This document shows, one piece after another, positions 6,775 to 14,910 of a stretch of 64,000 bases of DNA. Made by a program: the position numbers and the translations under genes. This stretch comes from Bacillota bacterium (GTDB taxonomy: Bacteria; Bacillota; Clostridia; Acetivibrionales; DSM-1351). The notes beneath the pieces are model-generated. The model was not told where the DNA came from, searched no databases, and saw only the letters and a program-made list of their open reading frames with translations. Positions within the stretch are counted from its first letter, which is position 1, and each line of letters starts with the position of its first letter. The DNA lies in assembly GCA_023393115.1 (NCBI GenBank), contig JAEWMS010000062.1, positions 1 through 64,000 of the forward strand, given 5' to 3'.

Positions 6775-7783
6775 TGAAAACATGAAGTCTCAAAATAAAG
6801 TTGAGTTTATTGTTTATGACGGAGCATTGGATCTTGTCAAAGAAAAGGTAAATAAGGCATTAACCGATGCTCCAGTCATTATTCGTAAATATACCGAGCA
6901 TTTAACGACTTCAACAGGAAAATACATCAGGGCTGTGTCAGTGCTCATTTGTGCCCAGAACAGGGAGGGGAAGATTCATCCCAATGCTGTCAGCTTTGCT
7001 GCTGCTATTGAGCTGCTTCATCTTGCGACCCTGGTACATGACGATGTAATAGATAATGCACCTATCAGACGAGGAAATGTTACACTTCAAAAGAAATACG
7101 GGAGGAAGACTGCAGTCATCTGCGGCGACTATCTCTTTAGTATAGCGTTAAGAATGGTGGCTTCAGTTCAGAATAAAGAGGAATTTATAAAACTGAATGT
7201 ACCGGATTATATCGGCAGAGTTTGTCTGGGAGAACTAAACCAGCACATTAATAACGGTTTTCTTGATTTGTCGGAATTGCAATATTTTAAAATAATTTCA
7301 GGAAAAACAGCTGCACTATTTGAAGCTTGTTTTCTAGCCGGTGCAGTACTTAGCGGACATACCCCCGAGGATAGATCAGCTGAAGAATCCATACCTGACG
7401 AGAAATCACTTAACCTGTATAAGCGGTTAGGCAGATACATCGGAATGATTTTTCAGATACAGGATGACTGCATGGATTTTGAAAAGACTGAGGCAATAGC
7501 CAAAAAGCCTGTCAAATCTGATTACCAGCAGGGAGTTATTACTTTACCACTAATATATACCTTTAGAAGGATGATGGGATTAAAGGAAAAGGCCCGGGAT
7601 AAAAATCTGACAATTGATGAGCTGAATGATGCCGTTTTTAAGACAGGTGGACTGCATTATACACATATGATATCTGAGAAATATTACAATAAATCAATGA
7701 AAATAATTGACAACCTTGATATTTCTCCAGATAAAAGGTCAAAGCTAATATATATTCTGGATAAGGCATATGGCAAGTCCTGA
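6767..7783 (+). CDS. dmkB: Polyprenyl diphosphate synthase, DmkB-like
   Basis: 338 residues, a trans-isoprenyl diphosphate synthase. The first aspartate-rich motif is LVHDDVIDNAPIRRG (about residues 90-104) and the second is QIQDDCMDFE (about 229-238). The family extends allylic diphosphates with isopentenyl diphosphate to make the side chain of quinones. In Listeria the EET locus carries such a gene (DmkB) for the demethylmenaquinone used in EET; the position here, directly between Ndh2 and the UbiA protein, supports the same role. Its ATG overlaps the Ndh2 stop by 8 bases, implying translational coupling; ATG 6782 is an alternative start. It is slightly longer than typical heptaprenyl synthases. 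Confidence 0.88.
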   Translation: MINENMKSQNKVEFIVYDGALDLVKEKVNKALTDAPVIIRKYTEHLTTSTGKYIRAVSVLICAQNREGKIHPNAVSFAAAIELLHLATLVHDDVIDNAPIRRGNVTLQKKYGRKTAVICGDYLFSIALRMVASVQNKEEFIKLNVPDYIGRVCLGELNQHINNGFLDLSELQYFKIISGKTAALFEACFLAGAVLSGHTPEDRSAEESIPDEKSLNLYKRLGRYIGMIFQIQDDCMDFEKTEAIAKKPVKSDYQQGVITLPLIYTFRRMMGLKEKARDKNLTIDELNDAVFKTGGLHYTHMISEKYYNKSMKIIDNLDISPDKRSKLIYILDKAYGKS

Positions 7784-7829
7784 CTCTGACTATTTGGTAC
7801 ACGCCCTTTGCGCGTAGAGGGGAATCTAG

Positions 7830-8732
7830 ATGTTTTTAAAGTTACTTAACTACACAGAAATAAAAACAAAAATTACAAGCATTTTTGCTTTTTTACTTAC
7901 ATTATCATACCTCTTTTATATTGGTAGGGAAATAGACTGGAAGCTTACGCTGATATTTTTTGTCTCAATGTTTGTGTTTGATTTGACTACCACGGCCATT
8001 AACAATTATATTGACTCAAAAACCAATCACCAGACGCTGGTCTTCAGACGCAGAAATGCACTGCTGATAATTTATGTTTTATTTTTTGTTTCAGCCTCCT
8101 TCGGCTTATACCTGGCATATCTTACAGATGTGATAGTATTATTGTTAGGTGCGGTATGCTTTCTGTGCGGAGTATTCTATACCTTTGGTCCGATACCGAT
8201 TTCCAGGCAGCCATTAGGAGAAGTATTTTCTGGATTTTTTTATGGGTTTCTTATACCGTTCATTCTTCTATACGTTAATATGCCTGAAGGAACGTACTTA
8301 ACTTTGAGCCTTGGCTTTGAATCCATAAATCTTGACCTGAGGGTGATGCCTCTTGTAACGGTTATTTTACTATCCATTGCTCCTGTTTGTACGACAGCTA
8401 ATATTATGCTGGCAAATAACATATGTGATGTTGACAAGGACATAACAGTTATGCGTTATACTCTGCCCTATTACCTTGGAAACAAACCCTCACTGTATTT
8501 ATTTGCAGCGCTGAACTATATTCCGTATGTTGCAGTGATAATAATGGTTCTTTTAAAAATATTATCACCTATTTGTTTAATTGCCTTACTTTCACTTTTT
8601 TTGGTGCAAAGAAACATCAATATATTTTTCAAAGTTCAGGATAAGGAAAAAACCTTTATTTGTGCAATTAAAAATTATGTAATTATCATGGCTTCCATTA
8701 CAGTGCTTATTTTTATATCAGGACTAATTTAG
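7830..8732 (+). CDS. dmkA: UbiA-family prenyltransferase, DmkA/MenA-like
   Basis: 300 residues, integral membrane, with about eight hydrophobic segments. The two aspartate-rich UbiA motifs are present: NNYIDSKTNHQT (about 63-74; the usual first Asp is Asn) and NNICDVDKDI (about 196-205). MenA-type enzymes prenylate 1,4-dihydroxy-2-naphthoate to demethylmenaquinone. In Listeria a second MenA (DmkA) in the EET locus makes the dedicated quinone. The gene follows the polyprenyl synthase after 46 bases, with AGAGGGG before the ATG. The gap contains a small GC-rich inverted repeat (ACACGC/GCGCGT) that may modulate expression. Confidence 0.85.
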   Translation: MFLKLLNYTEIKTKITSIFAFLLTLSYLFYIGREIDWKLTLIFFVSMFVFDLTTTAINNYIDSKTNHQTLVFRRRNALLIIYVLFFVSASFGLYLAYLTDVIVLLLGAVCFLCGVFYTFGPIPISRQPLGEVFSGFFYGFLIPFILLYVNMPEGTYLTLSLGFESINLDLRVMPLVTVILLSIAPVCTTANIMLANNICDVDKDITVMRYTLPYYLGNKPSLYLFAALNYIPYVAVIIMVLLKILSPICLIALLSLFLVQRNINIFFKVQDKEKTFICAIKNYVIIMASITVLIFISGLI

Positions 8733-8773
8733 TCTAATCTATTAACTAATTTTTAGTAAAAGAATTTATTTAT

Positions 8774-8873
8774 CTGATTATTAGTTAATAATTTAACACC
8801 AGATACTGGAATGGTTTTGGCAAGCGGGTTGGAGACGGCTAATAGTATTGTTCTTGATAATGCTAAGCAGTAG
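8774..8873 (+). pseudogene. Possible 3' remnant of a lost gene upstream of eetA
   Basis: A frame without a proper start stays open after a stop near 8773 and ends in TAG at 8871-8873. It reads LLVNNLTPDTGMVLASGLET followed by ANSIVLDNAKQ. The composition is coding-like, and the stop is followed by AAGAGG and the eetA ATG 12 bases later, which is the spacing of a normal upstream gene in an operon. The LASGLETANSI section faintly recalls the end of FMN-binding domains (SGATxTSNAI). I infer a decayed gene; it may instead be chance. Confidence 0.3.
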
Positions 8874-8885
8874 AAAGAGGTCGAC

Positions 8886-9272
8886 ATGAAGTTTTTTAAA
8901 AAAACTGATATTGTAATCGTTTTAGTTATAATTTTGATTGGTATATTATCTATGTTTATATATAAGCTTAATTTCAAGGAGAAACCGGCCAGAGCCCAAA
9001 TATACTACAAATCTCAGCTTGTAAAAACAGTTGAGCTTACCCGAGGGCAGGATATGCATTTTTCGATACCCCAGAATGAAAATGTTATATTTCACCTGGA
9101 ACCGGATGGGAGCATATCCTTTGAGCAGTCCGACTGTCCCGACAAGATTTGCATAAAAACAGGTAAACTGCATACAGTCGGTGAAACGGCTGCTTGTTTA
9201 CCCAATGAAATATTTTTGAAAATTGTTCCCAGGGATGAACGGGATACAGAAGACATTGATATTATCGGATAG
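8886..9272 (+). CDS. eetA: NusG domain II protein, EetA-like
   Basis: 128 residues: one N-terminal membrane anchor (about 8-25, VIVLVIILIGILSMFIY) and an extracytoplasmic NusG-domain-II fold. The core SISFEQSDCPDKICIKTGKL (about 77-96) with the two cysteines of DCPDKIC and the later CLPNEIFLKI (about 102-111) is the family hallmark. In Listeria the equivalent EetA is one of two membrane proteins proposed to pass electrons from quinone to the surface flavoprotein. It is followed by EetB after 47 bases, as in other EET loci. Start ATG 8886 has AAGAGG upstream. Confidence 0.85.
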   Translation: MKFFKKTDIVIVLVIILIGILSMFIYKLNFKEKPARAQIYYKSQLVKTVELTRGQDMHFSIPQNENVIFHLEPDGSISFEQSDCPDKICIKTGKLHTVGETAACLPNEIFLKIVPRDERDTEDIDIIG

Positions 9273-9319
9273 ATTCATAAGTATTTGCTGTCGTGCTTGT
9301 ACTCTAACGGGAGATATAA

Positions 9320-9835
9320 ATGACAAAATCAAAACTTCTTGTTTTAACTTCATTACTTTTTGCTGTTGCATTAGTGCTTTCCATTGTAGAAAACTCACTA
9401 CCTTCGGTAAGCTTGCTGGTACCGGTTCCGGGTGTAAAGCTGGGACTTTCAAATATTGCGGTTATGTATGCTCTGTTCTTTCTCAATAAAAAGCCTGCTA
9501 TAGCCATTGCTGTGTTAAAAGGTTTGTTTGTAGTAATGACCAGGGGGCCTATAGCCGGACTGCTGAGCTTAAGCGGAGGATTACTATCGGTAATTGTTAT
9601 GTCGCTACTTATGTTTATTTTTAAGGATAAAATATCCTACCTTGTTTTAAGCATTTTTGGATCGATAATGCATAATGTGGGCCAGTTTATTGTAGTATCA
9701 ATTATATATACAAGTATATATCTTTGGGTCTATCTTCCCGTTCTTTTGATTTCGGGGGTAGTGGCCGGGATAGCTACATCAACTCTCTTAAGATTTATTT
9801 TACCTGCTTTTAACAAGCTGGTATCTAATAAATAA
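9320..9835 (+). CDS. eetB: Gx-transporter family membrane protein, EetB-like
   Basis: 171 residues, about five hydrophobic segments. The start (MTKSKLLVLTSLLFAVALVLSIVENSLP) and VPGVKLGLSNIAVMYALFF (about 34-52) are typical of the Gx transporter family, which is often mislabelled heptaprenyl diphosphate synthase component I. The fold is related to ECF transporter S components. EetB in Listeria partners with EetA in electron transfer across the membrane; the precise mechanism is not settled. Its place between EetA and the FMN lipoprotein matches known EET loci. The stop is 27 bases before the lipoprotein start. Confidence 0.85.
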   Translation: MTKSKLLVLTSLLFAVALVLSIVENSLPSVSLLVPVPGVKLGLSNIAVMYALFFLNKKPAIAIAVLKGLFVVMTRGPIAGLLSLSGGLLSVIVMSLLMFIFKDKISYLVLSIFGSIMHNVGQFIVVSIIYTSIYLWVYLPVLLISGVVAGIATSTLLRFILPAFNKLVSNK

Positions 9836-9862
9836 TATAACATTTTATATGGAGGAACTTCT

Positions 9863-10915
9863 ATGAAAAAATTACTATCATTGGTATTGGTTTTAGTTCT
9901 TGCAGTAACCTTTATTGCAGGCTGCGGATCTACAAGTACAGGATCTACTACCTCAACAAGCACAACATCCACTACCGAACCAAGCACAGACGATGCTGTA
10001 AAAACCGGACTCGCAGTAATAACAACTGTAGAAAAGTCTGCTGATGCAGGAGATAAAGATGGTTATGCACAAACTGACTCGGTTGCTGTTGCAGTAACTG
10101 TTGACAAGGATGGGAAAATAGTCAAATGCGCTATTGATACTGCACAAACAAAGATTAATTTCTCAAAAGAAGGTAAAATTCTTTCAGACCTTAAGGCTGA
10201 GTACAAATCCAAGCAGGAACTTGGAAAAGACTATGGAATGGTTAAGGCTTCGAAGATTGGAAAGGAATGGAATGAACAAGCTGATGCGTTTGCTGCCTAT
10301 GTGACAGGAAAAACTGTTGCCGAAATAAAAGGTATAGCTGTTAATGAAGAGGGTGTTCCTACAGCCGCTGACTTAACTTCATCTGTGACAGTACATATAA
10401 CTGATTATGTAGCAGCTATTGAAAAGGCTGTAAGCAACGCTAAAGATTTAGGTGCAAAAGCCGGTGATAAGCTTGGCCTTTCAATATTAACAAATATAGC
10501 AAGTTCAAAAGATGCGGGAGAAAAAGACGGTCTTGCTCAGACCTACTCCAACTACTCTGTTGCTACTTTTGATGCTTCAGGTAAAATAACAAGCTGTGTT
10601 ATAGATGCTTCTCAGTCCAATGTAAACTTCACTAAGGAAGGAAAGATTACTACCGACTTAAAGGCTCCAGTGCAGACAAAGGTTGAGATTGGCGAAGGCT
10701 ACGGAATGAAGAAGGCATCAAAAATAGGCAAGGAATGGTTTGAGCAGGCTGATGCCTTTTCAAAATATGTTACAGGAAAAACAGTTGAAGAAGTTAAGGG
10801 CATTGCTGTAAATGAAGAAGGGGTGCCAACTGCAGCTGAATTAACAAGCTCAGTAACCGTTCATATTTCAGACTTCACAGCAGTTATTGAAAAGGCATCA
10901 AAAACAGCTAAATAG
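9863..10915 (+). CDS. pplA: PplA-like extracellular FMN-binding lipoprotein with two repeats
   Basis: 350 residues. Lipoprotein signal peptide ends in IAGC (Cys21), followed by a Ser/Thr-rich linker (about 22-42). Two homologous units follow, about 48-190 and 206-345, each with DG(Y/L)AQT near its start, INFSKEGKI or VNFTKEGKI in the middle, ASKIGKEW, and a closing GIAVNEEGVPTAA(D/E)LTSSVTVHI. The segments DLTSSVT (170-176) and ELTSSVT (326-332) align with the ApbE consensus DxxSGAT, making Thr176 and Thr332 likely FMN attachment sites. In Listeria PplA is the flavinylated surface electron carrier. Cysteines are otherwise rare (one per repeat, Cys89 and Cys245). Strong AGGAGG site (9851-9856). 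ApbE follows. Confidence 0.85.
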   Translation: MKKLLSLVLVLVLAVTFIAGCGSTSTGSTTSTSTTSTTEPSTDDAVKTGLAVITTVEKSADAGDKDGYAQTDSVAVAVTVDKDGKIVKCAIDTAQTKINFSKEGKILSDLKAEYKSKQELGKDYGMVKASKIGKEWNEQADAFAAYVTGKTVAEIKGIAVNEEGVPTAADLTSSVTVHITDYVAAIEKAVSNAKDLGAKAGDKLGLSILTNIASSKDAGEKDGLAQTYSNYSVATFDASGKITSCVIDASQSNVNFTKEGKITTDLKAPVQTKVEIGEGYGMKKASKIGKEWFEQADAFSKYVTGKTVEEVKGIAVNEEGVPTAAELTSSVTVHISDFTAVIEKASKTAK

Positions 10916-10992
10916 TAATAATGAGGCGTTATAAAAACTGTTCCAGTTGTAAAAAATAAGAAAACAATATAATATTAAAAAAGATCTAAAAT

Positions 10993-11017
10993 GAGAGGTA
11001 GCTTTAAACTACCTCTC
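10993..11017 (+). other. 9-bp hairpin between pplA and apbE
   Basis: GAGAGGTAG (10993-11001) pairs perfectly with CTACCTCTC (11009-11017). No T run follows, so it may act as an RNA-stability or partial-termination element that lets the lipoprotein gene be expressed above apbE. Confidence 0.5.
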
Positions 11018-11038
11018 TAACCATATTGAGGTGGTAAT

Positions 11039-12085
11039 TTGTTCAGAAGAATAATTTCATCAATATTGATAATAGCGTTTTCATTTAGTTTAACTTCCTG
11101 CGGCAGAACCGAAAAGGAGCGTTATGAGGCACAATTTCTCGAACTGTTTGACACGGTAACCCAGATAGTGGCCTATACCGACAGTAAGGAAGAATTCACT
11201 AAACAGTCTCAGTTGATCTACGATACTTTAAAGGAGTATCACCAGCTCTATGATATATACAATGACTATCCGGGAATCAACAATATAAAAACTATAAACG
11301 ATAATGCCGGGAAAAAGCCGGTAAAAGTGGATAAGAAAATAATAGACCTGCTTCTTTTTGCGAAGAAAGGGTATATAAATACAGAAGGGAAATTAAATGT
11401 GGCTCTTGGTGCAGTTCTTAAAATATGGCATGAACATAGGGAAGCAGGCATAGAGGATGAGGCAGTGGCTACACTGCCAGACATAGGAGAGTTAAAGGAA
11501 GCCAACAAACATACTGATATAAATAAAGTGATAATTAGTGAAGTTGATTCAACGGTTTTTCTTGAAGACCCAAAAATGAGTCTGGATGTTGGTGGAGTGG
11601 GTAAAGGCTATGCTACTGAACAGGTATGTCAATATGCTGAAAAAAACGGCTTTACTTCAGGGTTGTTAAGTGTTGGAGGTAATGTACGTGCTATTGGCAG
11701 TAAGGGGACTGAAGAGGAATTGTGGAATGTAGGAATTCAGAATCCGGATAAGGAAAGCCAGCAAAAAATGCTGGGTATTACTTATCTGAAAGATATGTCA
11801 CTGGTTTCAAGCGGTATATATGAGAGATATTATATTGTTGGCGGGAAGCAGTATCACCACATAATTGACCCGGAAACACTGTTTCCGGCTGACCACTATG
11901 CTCAGGTAACCATACTAACGAAGGATTCCGGTCAAGCTGATGCAACTGCCAAGGCTGCCTTCATCCTGCCGTTTGACAAAGCCCTTGGGTATATTAATAA
12001 ACAACCCGATGTTGAAGCTATGTGGGTATTTAAAGATGGATCAATTAAGTACAGTGACGGTTTTAAGAATTATCTAAAAAAATGA
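11039..12085 (+). CDS. apbE: FAD:protein FMN transferase (ApbE)
   Basis: 348 residues. Lipoprotein signal with Cys21 (SLTSC), so it acts outside the membrane. ApbE motifs are present: LDVGGVGKGYATE (about 180-192), SVGGNVRAIGSK (about 207-218), HHIIDPETLFPADHY (about 274-288) and GQADATAKAAFILP (about 299-312), which hold FAD and magnesium. It moves FMN from FAD to Thr or Ser of target proteins; likely targets here are the PplA-like lipoprotein and perhaps Ndh2. Start is TTG 11039 with GAGG seven bases upstream. Its TGA overlaps an ATG of the following frame, though the better start of that gene is 12100. Confidence 0.93.
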   Translation: MFRRIISSILIIAFSFSLTSCGRTEKERYEAQFLELFDTVTQIVAYTDSKEEFTKQSQLIYDTLKEYHQLYDIYNDYPGINNIKTINDNAGKKPVKVDKKIIDLLLFAKKGYINTEGKLNVALGAVLKIWHEHREAGIEDEAVATLPDIGELKEANKHTDINKVIISEVDSTVFLEDPKMSLDVGGVGKGYATEQVCQYAEKNGFTSGLLSVGGNVRAIGSKGTEEELWNVGIQNPDKESQQKMLGITYLKDMSLVSSGIYERYYIVGGKQYHHIIDPETLFPADHYAQVTILTKDSGQADATAKAAFILPFDKALGYINKQPDVEAMWVFKDGSIKYSDGFKNYLKK

Positions 12086-12099
12086 TGACGGAGGTTGGC

Positions 12100-13212
12100 A
12101 TGGAAAAGAGAAAATTCGGAAGAACAGGTCTGGAAACATCAATTCTTGGGTTTGGAGGATTTCACCTTTTGGAAATACCTCTAGATGAAGCGAACTATTT
12201 ACTGAACAGTTATCTTGATGCAGGAGGAAATTACATCGAAACTGCTGCAGGCTATGGCGATGGTGAATCGGAACGAAAGATCGGCCGTTCGGTAGCTCAT
12301 AGAAGAAAGGAATTCATTCTTGCAACAAAGACGGCTGAAAGGACTAAACTAAAATGTATGGAGTCGCTGGACAAGAGTTTGCATAATCTCAAAACCGATT
12401 ATATCGATTTATTTATTATGCATGCAGTTGGAACAATGAGTGACCTGGACCTCATTCTTAGTCCTGGAGGGGCACTAGAGGGAGCTTTACAGGCTAAACG
12501 TGAAGGGAAGATAAATCATATAGGCATTTCCATGCACGGTCAGCCTGATGTGTTGATAAGAGCTCTTAAGGAATATGATTTTGATGCTGTAATGACTACT
12601 ATAAATTATTATGACAGGTTTAATTTCCCTGAGATTGAAGAAGAACTGGTACCCCTCGCTCTTGAAAAAGGGACGGCAATCATACTTATGAAGCCGATTG
12701 CCGACGGTCTTCTGTGGAAATCCACACATCCGGCCTTCAGGTATGCCTTTACTCAACCTGCGGCAGTTATTGTTGCAGGTATTAACAACCGTGAAATGCT
12801 GGAAACCGATCTGGAATATGCTGAAAACTTTGTTCCCATGTCAGGTGATGAAATGCAGAGGCTCTTTTTCGAAGCTCCCGAGCTCGGAAACTATGTGTGC
12901 AGGCAATGTGGTAAGTGCAATGAGCACTGTAAGGAAATTCCCATCCAGGAGATTTTCAAATACGAGGGATATTTTGACAGACAGATGGCAGATGGGACAG
13001 TATCAAATGCTGCTGAATATTCTCTTAAGGAGAGGCTGAGGTTCTGGTTCGGAAATAGGGAACTTGCAATGGAACGTTATAGAGCTCTTGAGGTCAAGGC
13101 TGACAGTTTTAATCAATTCAAGGAATGTATTCCGGTTTGTCCGTATGGTATTGATATTCCAAGAAAACTTTCAATTGCTGATTATAAGCTTGCGGGAAAA
13201 GAGATATACTAG
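12100..13212 (+). CDS. Aldo/keto reductase with C-terminal [4Fe-4S] domain
   Basis: 370 residues. Residues 1 to about 260 form an aldo-keto reductase barrel: FGRTGLETSILGFGGFHL at the start, Tyr in AAGYGDGESE, and DYIDLFIMHAVG near 98. The C-terminus has the cysteine set CRQCGKCNEHC (about 267-277) and CIPVCPYGIDIP (about 343-354), the iron-sulfur extension of ferredoxin-type AKRs. Substrate unknown. ATG 12100 is preferred over 12082 because GGAGG lies just before it. It starts 14 bases after apbE and is probably co-transcribed with the EET genes, suggesting an electron-donating or accepting link to them (inference). Confidence 0.85.
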   Translation: MEKRKFGRTGLETSILGFGGFHLLEIPLDEANYLLNSYLDAGGNYIETAAGYGDGESERKIGRSVAHRRKEFILATKTAERTKLKCMESLDKSLHNLKTDYIDLFIMHAVGTMSDLDLILSPGGALEGALQAKREGKINHIGISMHGQPDVLIRALKEYDFDAVMTTINYYDRFNFPEIEEELVPLALEKGTAIILMKPIADGLLWKSTHPAFRYAFTQPAAVIVAGINNREMLETDLEYAENFVPMSGDEMQRLFFEAPELGNYVCRQCGKCNEHCKEIPIQEIFKYEGYFDRQMADGTVSNAAEYSLKERLRFWFGNRELAMERYRALEVKADSFNQFKECIPVCPYGIDIPRKLSIADYKLAGKEIY

Positions 13213-13316
13213 TATTGGTTTACTCTTGCTTACTATTAGAATAAATCAGCATTTGAGGGAAGAATTGAACACTTATAGAGGCTGTTCGGTCAGCCTGTTA
13301 ATAATGGAGATTGAAT

Positions 13317-14564
13317 ATGCAAACTTTTGATGAATTATATAGCAGATTGGTTAAGGCGGCAGTTCAAAACAGGGTTAAGGAAGAGGTTGATGAAATAAAA
13401 AAACTGGATTTTGATCCCCATCAGCTGGATTGCCTCTTACACCCAAAGGATTACGGCCCGGTATGGCGACTGGGCCCATGCGACTGCTGTGGGGATGGAG
13501 AAAACTGCCCTACTAAATGCCTTTTTGATTCAATTGAAAGAGATGAACAAGGGAATGTATCAATCAATATAGAGAAGTGTGTGGGCTGTTCGGATTGTAT
13601 AGACAGATGTAAGGCTGAAAAGCTGGTGGGCAGCAAGGATATCCTTCCTGTACTGGATGCTGTCAATAATGCAGAAGGACCTGTATATGCCATGATAGCT
13701 CCTGCCTATATAAGCCAGTTCAGTGAAAAGGTTACTCCCGGTAAACTGCGCAGTGCCTTTAAGCGCCTTGGCTTTGCCGGAATGCTTGAAGTTGCGCTTT
13801 TTGCAGATATTCTTACATTGAAGGAGGCACTGGAGTTTGACCGGAAAATACAAGACGAAAAGGATTTCCTTCTTACCAGCTGCTGCTGCCCAATGTGGAT
13901 AGCCATGATAAGGAGGGTTTACAGTCAGTATGTTCCCCATGTGCCTGGCTCTGTTTCACCGATGGTAGCCTGCGGGCGGTCGGTTAAGCTGCTGGAACCC
14001 AATGCTATAACTGTGTTTATCGGACCCTGTATTGCAAAGAAAGCCGAGGCCCGCGAAAAGGATATTGCAGATGCCGTTGACTTTGTTCTTACCTTTCAGG
14101 AGGTGCAGGACATTTTTGACGCCGCCGGTATCGATCCTGCCGGGTTGGAGGAGGATTTGAGAGACCATTCTTCAAAGGCCGGAAGAATTTATGCCAGAAC
14201 CGGCGGGGTAAGCGAAGCAGTGCAGAGTACTGTAGAGAGGCTCAATCCCCACCGCCAAATAACAGTCAAAGCCCAGCAGGCGGACGGTATGCCGGCCTGT
14301 AAGGAACTGCTTACAGCCCTGAAGGAGGGGCGGATAAGTGCAAACTTCCTTGAGGGAATGGGCTGTGTTGGTGGCTGTGTAGGTGGCCCAAAAGCTATAC
14401 TAAATCGTGAGGAAGGCAGAAAGAATGTCATAACCTACGGTAACGAGGCAACCTATTCCACACCTATTGACAATCCTTATGTAATAGACCTGCTTCACCG
14501 GCTGGGCTTTGATACTATTGAGAGCCTGCTGGAACACAGCGATATCTTCACAAGAGATTTCTGA
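13317..14564 (+). CDS. [FeFe]-hydrogenase-like H-cluster protein with ferredoxin domain
   Basis: 415 residues. N-terminal cysteine groups CDCCGDGENCPTKC (55-68) and CVGCSDCIDRC (88-98) should bind iron-sulfur clusters. The catalytic-type domain keeps the H-cluster cysteines: TSCCCPMW (187-194), GPCIAKK (236-242) and GMGCVGGCVGG (347-357). It differs from classical HydA: the second motif is GPCIAKK instead of MPCTAKK, and the third lacks the final GGGQP. This resembles the putative sensory or group D [FeFe] hydrogenases rather than a bulk H2-producing enzyme. ATG 13317 has GGAG at proper distance. It follows the aldo-keto reductase by about 100 bases and may be part of the same operon. Confidence 0.85.
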   Translation: MQTFDELYSRLVKAAVQNRVKEEVDEIKKLDFDPHQLDCLLHPKDYGPVWRLGPCDCCGDGENCPTKCLFDSIERDEQGNVSINIEKCVGCSDCIDRCKAEKLVGSKDILPVLDAVNNAEGPVYAMIAPAYISQFSEKVTPGKLRSAFKRLGFAGMLEVALFADILTLKEALEFDRKIQDEKDFLLTSCCCPMWIAMIRRVYSQYVPHVPGSVSPMVACGRSVKLLEPNAITVFIGPCIAKKAEAREKDIADAVDFVLTFQEVQDIFDAAGIDPAGLEEDLRDHSSKAGRIYARTGGVSEAVQSTVERLNPHRQITVKAQQADGMPACKELLTALKEGRISANFLEGMGCVGGCVGGPKAILNREEGRKNVITYGNEATYSTPIDNPYVIDLLHRLGFDTIESLLEHSDIFTRDF

Positions 14565-14585
14565 ATTTCACTTTGACAGCTAGAT

Positions 14586-14748
14586 AATTATGTCAATTAC
14601 CCGGTACTCCCGGACTAATTTTACGCAATGGGTTGCACACAAAGAGTTTACTTGAAATAGTATGGTTCACAGCAAATTTCAGTAAACTCTTTTAATCATG
14701 CTTCCCATTGCATAAAGTTGTCCTCGCGTACCTAAATTAATCATTATT
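14586..14748. repeat. Long imperfect inverted repeat (about 160 bp) with terminator core
   Basis: The stretch from about 14600 (GGTACTCC..ACGCAATGGG) pairs with CCCATTGCATAAA..GTCC..GTACC up to 14732, and AT-rich flanks extend this to about 14586-14748. Inside lies AAGAGTTTAC..TGAAAT (14642-14658) against ATTTCA..GTAAACTCTT (14676-14691) followed by TTT. The whole could fold into one rod-like hairpin, like a MITE or a large terminator. Confidence 0.55.
14642..14694 (+). terminator. Rho-independent terminator after the H-cluster gene
   Basis: Stem AAGAGTTTAC/GTAAACTCTT plus TGAAAT/ATTTCA, ending in TTTT. It closes the EET/H-cluster operon. Confidence 0.6.
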
Positions 14749-14910
14749 ATGCTGCCAAAATACCAGAATCACTTGAACAATATTGTTTCTGAAGGGTAAC
14801 TCATTATGGTAAACCAACATATATTATAAGGGGATACTGCATCTTTATACCAATAGGTATTGGTTATTGGACTGCGAATCCAACAGAAATAACAGGAAAG
14901 AGTGATTTAT

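Noticed and set aside
9863..10915. Classical FMN_bind domain of RnfG/NqrC type in the lipoprotein
   Set aside because: The two repeats have their own conserved pattern, matching PplA-type proteins in an EET locus; no Rnf or Nqr genes are present.
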